DNA of 6,128 nucleotides from Planctomycetota bacterium. GTDB taxonomy: Bacteria; Planctomycetota; B129-G9. The translations under genes were made by a program, and so were the position numbers. Position 1 is the stretch's first letter. Every line of letters begins with the position of its first letter. This document shows, one piece after another, positions 1-3,930 of the stretch. The notes below the pieces were generated by a model. That model had not been told where the DNA came from and ran no database searches. It saw nothing but the letters and a program-made list of their open reading frames with translations. The stretch is from positions 1-6,128 of the forward strand of contig JAUXGI010000074.1 in the NCBI GenBank assembly GCA_030622295.1, given 5' to 3'.

Positions 1-335
1 GTTCTCCGGTTTATCGGAAACGCCATCCCCCTGGCCCGCGGCCTAAAGCGCCTGGCATAGCCGACAAGCGGCCCTTCATCGGCCCGCACCTCGGTTATCA
101 GCAGGGAATCCACATCCACCGCATCCTCGCCTTTCCTGCTGTCTTGTTCGTTGAAGTAATCGACGTTGGCCAGGCACGAGCGTATCAATTTCTCCAGTGC
201 ACGGGCCGGGCGCTTGTGGGAAAACGCCAAGATCTCCAGGGCCTTGTTGACGTTCTTTCCCCGGACAAGGTCGAGCACCAGCCTGGCCTTGCGTGCGCTG
301 AAAGGTGCTTTGCTGAGTTTAACCCGGAAATCCAT
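1..335 (-). CDS. rplV: 50S ribosomal protein L22, 3' end cut by window edge
   Basis: L22 is a large-subunit protein that binds 23S rRNA; its beta-hairpin lines the nascent-peptide exit tunnel. I translated this frame by hand from ATG at 335. It opens MDFRVKLSKAPFSARKARLV, followed by DLVRGKNVNKALEIL, the family's N-terminal signature. Further on come LIRSCLANVDY and LLITEVRADEGP, then GYARRFRPRARGMAFPINRR, which is the tunnel hairpin region. About 111 codons are visible. The usual C-terminal segment after the hairpin (RTSHI and about ten residues more) lies beyond base 1. The start is 2 nt after the rpsS stop, and an AGGAGAGG Shine-Dalgarno sequence sits inside the end of rpsS, so the two are probably translationally coupled. 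The hairpin has Met and Phe where Arg and Thr are common (ARGMAFPI). Identity is secure; only the C-terminus is unseen. Confidence 0.96.
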   Translation of the reverse strand, partial: MDFRVKLSKAPFSARKARLVLDLVRGKNVNKALEILAFSHKRPARALEKLIRSCLANVDYFNEQDSRKGEDAVDVDSLLITEVRADEGPLVGYARRFRPRARGMAFPINRR

Positions 336-337
336 GA

Positions 338-610
338 CTACTTTTTCCCTCTCCTGCCGGAATGTCCTCTGAAGATACGCGTGGGCGCAAACTCGCCCAG
401 TTTATGCCCCACCATATCCTCGGTCACAAACACCTTGATGAACTTATGCCCGTCATGCACGAGAAAAGTGTGCGAGACGAATTCCGGCACGATGGTTGAC
501 CGCCGCGACCACGTCTTGACGGGCTGGTGGCTCCCGGCGACGTCGATCTTCTCCACCTTGCGCAGCAGTTTGGCGTCCACAAAAGGACCTTTCTTAAGCG
601 AACGGCCCAT
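338..610 (-). CDS. rpsS: 30S ribosomal protein S19
   Basis: S19 sits in the head of the small subunit, pairs with S13 and contacts the A-site finger of the large subunit. The 90-residue product matches the usual family length of about 90-93. It carries the family landmarks in order: [12 protein letters not shown] at the N-terminus, [14 protein letters not shown] near residues 32-45, the [11 protein letters not shown] strand, then [15 protein letters not shown] and a basic tail GHSGRRGKK that would reach into rRNA. The ATG at 610 is preceded by a strong GGGAGGA Shine-Dalgarno sequence about 5 nt away, in the 12-nt gap after rplB. The gene ends 2 nt before rplV. Nothing in it is unusual. Confidence 0.98.
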   Translation of the reverse strand: MGRSLKKGPFVDAKLLRKVEKIDVAGSHQPVKTWSRRSTIVPEFVSHTFLVHDGHKFIKVFVTEDMVGHKLGEFAPTRIFRGHSGRRGKK

Positions 611-622
611 TCAGTCCTCCCG

Positions 623-1450
623 TCATTTTTTCCTGCGTCTAACGATATACTTACTGGAGGTTTTGCGCGGATTGCGCGTCCTGCCTCCCTTCGACAGAAC
701 TCCCCTGGGCGAGCAGGGCGGCCGCCCCGCTCCTGTCCTGCCCTCGCCGCCGCCCATCGGGTGGCAGTAAGGACTCATGGCGCTGCCGCGGACGTGCGGC
801 CGCCGGCCTTTCAGGCGCGTGCGGCCGGCCTTGCCCAGGGATATGTTCATGTGGTCCGTATTTCCTACTTGCCCGATTGTCGCGCGGCACTTGACGTTCA
901 CCCTGCGAATCTCACCGGAGGGCAGGACAAGGTGCGCGTAACACCCCTCGCGGGAAGTCAACCGTATCGCAACGCCTGCGCTGCGTCCCATCTGTCCCCC
1001 GCGCCCGGGCTGCAACTCTACGTTGTGCACCATCAGGCCCAGCGGTATGGACGCCAGCGGCATGGAGTTGCCGATCTGCGGCTCCACCTTCTCGCCGCTG
1101 CTCAAGACCATGCCGACCTGCAGCCCGTTGGGGGCGAGGATATAGCGTTTCTCCCCGTCATGGTAGTAGAGCAGCGCAATGCGCGCCGAGCGCCCGGGGT
1201 CGTATTCTATGGCCGCCACGCGCGCGGGCACGCCGTCTTTGTTCCGCTTGAAATCAATCATGCGGTACAAACGCCTGCGCCCCCCGCCCCTGTGGCGGGC
1301 GGTTATCCGCCCGGCTGAGTTGCGTCCGCCCGTGCGCGTGAGCCGCTTCACCAGCCGCTTCTCTGGCCTCTTGTCCGTCAGCTCGCTGAAGTCGGCAACC
1401 TGGCCGAAGCGTCTCCCGGGCGATGTCGGTTTGTATTGCTTTACTGCCAT
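623..1450 (-). CDS. rplB: 50S ribosomal protein L2, with an altered peptidyl-transferase loop
   Basis: L2 is a universal protein next to the peptidyl-transferase centre and is needed for subunit association. The product has 275 residues (E. coli 273). It begins [14 protein letters not shown], then [21 protein letters not shown], the OB-fold core ([23 protein letters not shown]) and the SH3-like part ([21 protein letters not shown]). It ends in the glycine-rich loop and IVRRRKK. I start at ATG 1450; a TTG 13 codons upstream gives an extension foreign to the family. The ribosome-binding site is weak (AGAG only). In the functional loop the common DHPHGGGEGR reads [10 protein letters not shown] at residues 229-238. 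The histidine equivalent to E. coli His229 is kept (His230), but the flanking Asp is Cys and the second His is Met. A second Cys lies in RPPCSPRG. The gene follows a 91-nt gap after rplW, wide for this operon. Confidence 0.98.
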   Translation of the reverse strand: MAVKQYKPTSPGRRFGQVADFSELTDKRPEKRLVKRLTRTGGRNSAGRITARHRGGGRRRLYRMIDFKRNKDGVPARVAAIEYDPGRSARIALLYYHDGEKRYILAPNGLQVGMVLSSGEKVEPQIGNSMPLASIPLGLMVHNVELQPGRGGQMGRSAGVAIRLTSREGCYAHLVLPSGEIRRVNVKCRATIGQVGNTDHMNISLGKAGRTRLKGRRPHVRGSAMSPYCHPMGGGEGRTGAGRPPCSPRGVLSKGGRTRNPRKTSSKYIVRRRKK

Positions 1451-1541
1451 GTCTGCTCTAAAGGCCGAAGACCCGAAATCAGTCTTCAAGTTGTCGAGTC
1501 GTCAAGAATTCCCGTTGCCCGTCTCTTTCACCTTCTGCCTG
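1451..1541 (-). other. rplW-rplB intergenic spacer with small palindromes
   Basis: This 91-nt spacer is the second-longest gap within the ribosomal-protein run. Two weak structures are visible. One is an imperfect 15-nt palindrome at 1491-1505 (TTG.CGA.TCG.CAA pattern with one mismatched pair). The other is a 6-bp hairpin, GAAGAC at 1467-1472 with GTCTTC at 1482-1487 and a 9-nt loop, which would lie about 17-37 nt upstream of the rplB start. Neither has a U-tract. No convincing promoter is present: the TTGACG at 1500-1505 has no matching -10. A role in rplB translation is possible but unsupported. Confidence 0.35.
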
Positions 1542-1835
1542 TCAGTAGATATCCAGTTTGCACTCTCTGTCCAGGGTGACTATGGCCTTCTTCCAGCCGG
1601 AGGACATGCCGCGCCTGCCTTTGACACGGCCGCGCCTGCGTCCCTTCACGTTCATGGTGGCTACGTTCATGACCCTGGCGCGCTTGTTTTTGAATATCTC
1701 TTCTATGGCCTGCTTTATCTGGACCTTGTTGGCACGCGGGTGTACCCTGAAGGTGTAAGAGTTGGACTCCTCGCTCACGCCGTAACTCTTCTCGGTTATC
1801 ACCGGTTTCAGGATGACTTCGTAGTTGGTTTTCAT
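1542..1835 (-). CDS. rplW: 50S ribosomal protein L23
   Basis: L23 lies at the mouth of the exit tunnel and is the docking site for trigger factor and the signal recognition particle. The product has 97 residues, normal for bacterial L23. It starts MKTNYEVILKPVITEKS; Glu15 in ITEKS aligns with E. coli Glu18, the trigger-factor contact. It continues with YTFRVHPRANKVQIKQAIEEIF, then a very basic extended loop (NVKGRRRGRVKGRRG, about residues 62-76) that reaches into 23S rRNA. WKKAIVTLD and a short C-terminus LDIY close it. The stretch FKNKRARVMNVATMNV is slightly unusual, since family members normally read F.VKV..VNT here. The gene begins 26 nt after rplD, with purine-rich AGGAGAAGGG upstream of the ATG at 1835. 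Confidence 0.97.
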   Translation of the reverse strand: MKTNYEVILKPVITEKSYGVSEESNSYTFRVHPRANKVQIKQAIEEIFKNKRARVMNVATMNVKGRRRGRVKGRRGMSSGWKKAIVTLDRECKLDIY

Positions 1836-1861
1836 GCCTCAGCCCTTCTCCTCTGCCGCGT

Positions 1862-2488
1862 TCAGGGGCCGGCCGGCCCGCTCAGGGCGTCCAGCGCCTC
1901 GCGCGTGAGCAGCAGTATCTTGTTTCTCAGCACATCGTATGCGTTGAAGTTCCGCACTTCTTCCAATTTCACGCGCGCAAGGTTTCGGAACGACTTAACC
2001 AGGTTGACGTCATGTCCCTTGATCCCGACCAGGCATGAGCCGTTGATTTCCATCTTATCGAGCAGGTGCGCGACCTTCGAGGTTTTCGGCTCACCCGCCT
2101 CAAGTTTCTCAATCACCATGGTCTGCCCGTCCAGGAGTTTGGTCAGAAGCGCCGACTTCAGCGCCTCGCGCCTGGCGCGTACCGGGATGGAATACGAGAA
2201 GTCGCGCGGTTTCGGCCCCCAGGCGACGCTTCCGCCGCGGTGGTGTGGAGCGCGGCGCGTGCCCTGACGCGCGCGGCCGGTGCCCTTCTGGCGGAACGGC
2301 TTGGCCCCGGTGCCGCTCACCTGTGAGCGGGTCTTGGTGGACGCCGAGCCCTGCCGCCGGGCGGCCTCATACATCAGGACGGCGTCTCGCAACAGGCGCT
2401 TGCGGACTTTCGTGCCGAAGGCCGTCTCGTCAAATTTCAGCGGCTCTTCGGCCTCTCCGTCCTTGTTGTAATAGGGGAGTTCTATCAT
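1862..2488 (-). CDS. rplD: 50S ribosomal protein L4
   Basis: L4 has a globular domain on the subunit surface and a long loop that narrows the exit tunnel opposite L22. In E. coli it also represses its own S10 operon by binding the leader RNA, through both attenuation and translational block. The product has 208 residues (E. coli 201). The tunnel loop spans about 53-76, with TRSQVSGTGAKPF, then RQKGTGRARQG. Lys63, the residue changed in E. coli macrolide-resistant mutants, is present at the same number, so the loop is wild type. ALKSALLTKL and the C-terminal NAYDVLRNKILLLTREAL are also typical. The frame is open for 46 more codons upstream inside rplC, but that extension is unlike L4. The ATG at 2488 shares one base with the rplC stop (TAATG) and has GAGGAG just upstream, which points to coupled translation. 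It is the prime candidate regulator of the leader at 3586-3796, by analogy only. Confidence 0.98.
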   Translation of the reverse strand: MIELPYYNKDGEAEEPLKFDETAFGTKVRKRLLRDAVLMYEAARRQGSASTKTRSQVSGTGAKPFRQKGTGRARQGTRRAPHHRGGSVAWGPKPRDFSYSIPVRARREALKSALLTKLLDGQTMVIEKLEAGEPKTSKVAHLLDKMEINGSCLVGIKGHDVNLVKSFRNLARVKLEEVRNFNAYDVLRNKILLLTREALDALSGPAGP

Positions 2489-3129
2489 TACTCCTCGGCC
2501 TTCTTCATCCTGTCCGCCCCTCTGATAATCAGGTATCCGCCGCTGGGGCCGGGCACCGCGCCTTTCAGAAGTAGCAGATTGCTTTCTTTGTCCACCTTCA
2601 CTATCTCGATATTCTTGACGGTGCATCGAGCGTGCCCCATGTGGCCGGGCATGCGCACGCCCTTGAAGACTCGCGACGGGGTGGCACTCTGGCCGATGGA
2701 GCCCGGAGCGCGGACGTTTTTCGAGCCGTGACCCGCCGGCCCGCGCGTAAATTTGTGACGCTTGATGGTCCCCTGAAAGCCCTTGCCCTTGCTTATGCCC
2801 GTCACATTGACCAGACGCGTATCCTCGAATATCTCCACGCCCACGACGTCGCCGGCCTTCAGGTCACACTCGCCCTTCACCCTTATCTCGCGCAACAGTC
2901 GCTGCGGTGTGACACGCTGCTTCAGGAAATGCCCCACGAGGGGCTTTGTGATATTTTTGCGTTTCTCCTCGAAGCCCAGTTGCACCGCCTGATAGCCGTC
3001 CTTCTCGGCAGTTTTCACCTGCACGACGGCGCACGGGCCTGTCCGCACGACCGTTACGGGTACGCGCTTGCCTTCTTCGGTGAAGACCTGCGTCATGCTT
3101 ATCTTTTTGCCTATCAAGCCGTTTATCAT
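2488..3129 (-). CDS. rplC: 50S ribosomal protein L3
   Basis: L3 is an early assembly protein of the large subunit; its long extension approaches the peptidyl-transferase centre. The product has 213 residues (E. coli 209). The start MINGLIGKKISMTQVF matches the family, except that Ser12 replaces the usual Gly of KKIGMTQ. Further landmarks are GYQAVQLGFEE (45-55), ISKGKGFQG (112-120), the basic W-finger region around HKFTRGPAGHGSKNVRAPG (125-143), GSIGQ at 143-147, where many bacteria methylate the glutamine, and RMPGHMG (159-165). NLLLLKGAVPGPSGG lies near the end. Upstream is a 147-nt gap after rpsJ, and the ribosome-binding site is modest (GGGAA about 9 nt before ATG). Downstream the stop overlaps the rplD start by one base. 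Confidence 0.98.
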   Translation of the reverse strand: MINGLIGKKISMTQVFTEEGKRVPVTVVRTGPCAVVQVKTAEKDGYQAVQLGFEEKRKNITKPLVGHFLKQRVTPQRLLREIRVKGECDLKAGDVVGVEIFEDTRLVNVTGISKGKGFQGTIKRHKFTRGPAGHGSKNVRAPGSIGQSATPSRVFKGVRMPGHMGHARCTVKNIEIVKVDKESNLLLLKGAVPGPSGGYLIIRGADRMKKAEE

Positions 3130-3170
3130 GTCTTGTTCCCGATGATGCGCGCCATTACTGAGAAGCGGCG

Positions 3171-3196
3171 GCGGCCCTTGGCCGCTTTTTTCTTTT
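3171..3196 (+). terminator. Terminator-like hairpin, antisense to the operon
   Basis: On the plus strand GCGGCC (3171-3176), triloop CTT and GGCCGC (3180-3185) form a perfect 6-bp G+C stem, followed by six T, a C and four more T. That is the form of an intrinsic terminator for rightward transcription, yet no plus-strand gene precedes it. Read in the operon direction it is the same hairpin with an A-rich 5' flank and no U-tract, so it should not stop operon mRNA. It lies 42 nt upstream of the rplC start. A closely similar element lies before fusA at 6022-6047. Confidence 0.55.
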
Positions 3197-3198
3197 CG

Positions 3199-3218
3199 GT
3201 CTGCATGACTTCGCAGAC
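3199..3218 (-). other. Small hairpin in the rpsJ-rplC gap
   Basis: GTCTGC (3199-3204) and GCAGAC (3213-3218) form a perfect 6-bp stem with an 8-nt loop. It sits 13 nt from the terminator-like hairpin at 3171-3196, so operon mRNA between rpsJ and rplC can carry two adjacent hairpins. The rest of the 147-nt gap (3130-3276) shows no gene and no convincing promoter. The function is unknown; transcript processing or stabilisation is possible. Confidence 0.4.
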
Positions 3219-3276
3219 GGTATCCGAGAATGGCGAGCGTACCGCGAACCCCCTTCTTTATAATCTTGACGGATTA

Positions 3277-3585
3277 TTACGCCTTAATACGAATATAGAC
3301 ACCCGCCGGCATATTCAGTTTGCCCAGTTCGTCAATCGTCTTTGACGTCGGGTCACTGATGTCTACGATTCGCTTGTGGGTTCGAATCTCAAACTGCTCG
3401 CGCGATTTCTTGTCCACGTGAGGCGAGCGCAGCACTGTATAGCGCTCGATTTTCGTGGGCAGCGGTATTGGGCCGTGCACGCGTGCGCCGCTACGCTGGG
3501 CCGTATTGACAATCTCCGCGGCGGACTGGTCCAGCACGTCGTGATCGTAGGCTTCCATTCTTATGCGTATCTTTTTCTGCTCCAT
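3277..3585 (-). CDS. rpsJ: 30S ribosomal protein S10 / transcription factor NusE
   Basis: S10 is part of the 30S head. As NusE it also binds NusB and NusG in antitermination and in coupling transcription to translation. The product has 102 residues, the standard length. It reads [19 protein letters not shown], then [11 protein letters not shown], the ribosome-binding loop [21 protein letters not shown] (37-57, with the invariant GPIPLPT at 38-44), [14 protein letters not shown] and a short C-terminal strand GVYIRIKA. The ATG at 3585 has a GAGAG ribosome-binding site 4-5 nt upstream. It is the first gene of the S10 unit proper, lying about 210 nt downstream of an apparent promoter and behind a candidate attenuator. 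A 147-nt gap separates it from rplC, larger than usual for this pair. Confidence 0.98.
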   Translation of the reverse strand: MEQKKIRIRMEAYDHDVLDQSAAEIVNTAQRSGARVHGPIPLPTKIERYTVLRSPHVDKKSREQFEIRTHKRIVDISDPTSKTIDELGKLNMPAGVYIRIKA

Positions 3586-3656
3586 GGTTCTCTCACACTT
3601 ACATTGCCACCCCTTCTACGACACCACTATGGCAGCAATGGAGAACAAAAGCGAGG

Positions 3657-3686
3657 TTGCGGTTTTTACCCAAAAATATACCGCAA
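3657..3686 (-). repeat. Inverted repeat competing with the attenuator hairpin
   Basis: TTGCGG at 3657-3662 and CCGCAA at 3681-3686 are perfect inverted repeats. Inside them TTTTT (3663-3667) can pair with AAAAA (3672-3676) around an ACCC loop, leaving a small bulge. In operon mRNA this helix uses the same UUGCGG that forms the 3' arm of the hairpin at 3681-3700, and it also pairs the U-tract. The two structures are therefore mutually exclusive. This one can only form after polymerase has passed the U-tract. Confidence 0.5.
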
Positions 3687-3700
3687 CTCAAGGAGTGCGG
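3672..3700 (-). terminator. Candidate intrinsic terminator/attenuator in the S10 leader
   Basis: In the operon direction CCGCACTC (3700-3693), triloop CTT and GAGTTGCGG (3689-3681) form an 8-bp G+C-rich stem with a single bulged T. It is followed at once by TATATTTTT (3680-3672), a U-rich tail. It lies about 95 nt after the predicted transcript start and about 90 nt before rpsJ, where an attenuator would be expected. The triloop CTT is the same as in the two antisense terminator-like hairpins of this window. Because rpsJ must be expressed, it should be conditional or partial. Confidence 0.5.
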
Positions 3701-3802
3701 GTTTCCAGGCCTTCCAGTTCAACGAAATGGCACTTCGCCCCCGCCCAATGAATCGGCCTCTGAAGGCCCTCACATCCATCTGGCGAAATTTGTGAGCCGG
3801 GT

Positions 3803-3831
3803 ATGATAACCCTCTTCAACCCTGATGTCAA
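3803..3831 (-). promoter_or_regulatory. Sigma-70-type promoter for rpsJ and the S10 operon
   Basis: In the operon direction a perfect TTGACA -35 box (3831-3826) is followed by exactly 17 nt and TATCAT (3808-3803), five of six matches to TATAAT. The predicted transcript start is near 3796-3797. A strong housekeeping promoter at this place makes rpsJ the first gene of its own unit, partly separate from fusA. Phased A-tracts lie just upstream, and the first predicted transcribed bases form a hairpin arm. Confidence 0.8.
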
Positions 3832-3848
3832 CCACTTTTTAGAGGGTT
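3808..3848 (-). repeat. 8-bp inverted repeat straddling the S10 promoter (possible operator)
   Basis: AACCCTCT at 3808-3815 and AGAGGGTT at 3841-3848 are a perfect inverted repeat with a 25-nt spacer. The half-site centres are 33 bp apart, close to three helical turns. One arm lies in the -10/-35 spacer and touches the -10 box; the other is upstream of the -35. AACCCT also recurs as a direct repeat 10 bp away (3818-3823). A DNA-binding regulator is possible, but no regulator gene is seen and chance is not excluded. Confidence 0.35.
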
Positions 3849-3861
3849 TTCGCCACTTTTT
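3832..3861 (-). promoter_or_regulatory. Phased A-tracts / UP-element-like region upstream of the S10 promoter
   Basis: Plus-strand T-runs lie at 3836-3840, 3847-3850 and 3857-3861, with centres near 3838, 3848.5 and 3859, that is about 10.5 bp apart. The outer two belong to an exact 9-bp direct repeat, CCACTTTTT at 3832-3840 and 3853-3861, with a 21-bp pitch, and the first copy abuts the -35 box. Positions of roughly -42, -52 and -63 fit intrinsically curved DNA or binding of the RNA polymerase alpha C-terminal domain, as in strong rRNA and r-protein promoters. Confidence 0.55.
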
Positions 3862-3902
3862 CTCCGGAAGGCCGAAAAGGGGCATAGGGGGCAGTTCCGG
3901 AG
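3862..3902 (-). repeat. Inverted repeat after fusA
   Basis: CTCCGGAA (3862-3869) and TTCCGGAG (3895-3902) form a perfect 8-bp stem around a 25-nt loop, starting 28 nt past the fusA stop. In the fusA direction it is followed by AAAAAG rather than a U-tract, so it is not a classical intrinsic terminator. It could stabilise the fusA mRNA 3' end or slow polymerase before the S10 promoter. The remainder of 3862-3930 shows no supported gene. Confidence 0.4.
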
Positions 3903-3930
3903 GGCGCGTTTCCGCCACGGCCACCTTTGA

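Larger units (their letters stand above)
3586..3796 (-). promoter_or_regulatory. Structured 5' leader of the S10 operon (candidate r-protein leader RNA)
   Basis: This is the predicted untranslated leader between the promoter at 3803-3831 and rpsJ. The predicted RNA begins with a stem, 3791-3796 pairing 3769-3774 (CTCACA/TGTGAG, 6 bp). The inner loop can pair further (AUUU with AGAU). Directly next to it, with no gap, is a second hairpin, 3764-3768 with 3755-3759 (GGCCU/AGGCC, tetraloop UCAG). Two hairpins abutting at the expected transcript start suggest a designed fold. A competing 7-bp pairing is possible between 3762-3768 and 3708-3714 (GGCCUUC/GAAGGCC), which would open the second hairpin. 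Further along is the candidate attenuator (3672-3700). In E. coli the S10 leader is bound by L4; whether L4 or another protein acts here cannot be read from the sequence. I recognise no described leader family. Confidence 0.5.

Noticed and set aside
1451..1489. N-terminal extension of L2 by 13 residues from a TTG codon
   Set aside because: The extension is foreign to L2, while ATG at 1450 gives the standard MAVKQYKP start.
1477..1505. TTGACG before rplB as a promoter
   Set aside because: At 17-nt spacing the -10 would be CTGATT, a poor match.
1179..2267. Plus-strand open frame of 362 codons opposite rplB, rplW and rplD
   Set aside because: It is a shadow of three intact ribosomal-protein genes, with low-complexity Pro/Arg/Ser composition and no recognisable domain.
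2489..2626. 46-residue N-terminal extension of L4 inside rplC
   Set aside because: It is out-of-frame rplC sequence; the ATG at 2488 has a GAGGAG site and gives the normal L4 length.
3256..3290. TTATAA-type -10 sequence after rpsJ as a promoter for rplC
   Set aside because: No acceptable -35 lies 16-18 nt upstream; the A+T-rich patch alone is not enough.
3688..3924. Open frame of 78 codons on the minus strand between fusA and rpsJ
   Set aside because: It starts with GTG 6 nt after fusA, has no ribosome-binding site, resembles no family, and runs straight through the S10 promoter and half of the structured leader.
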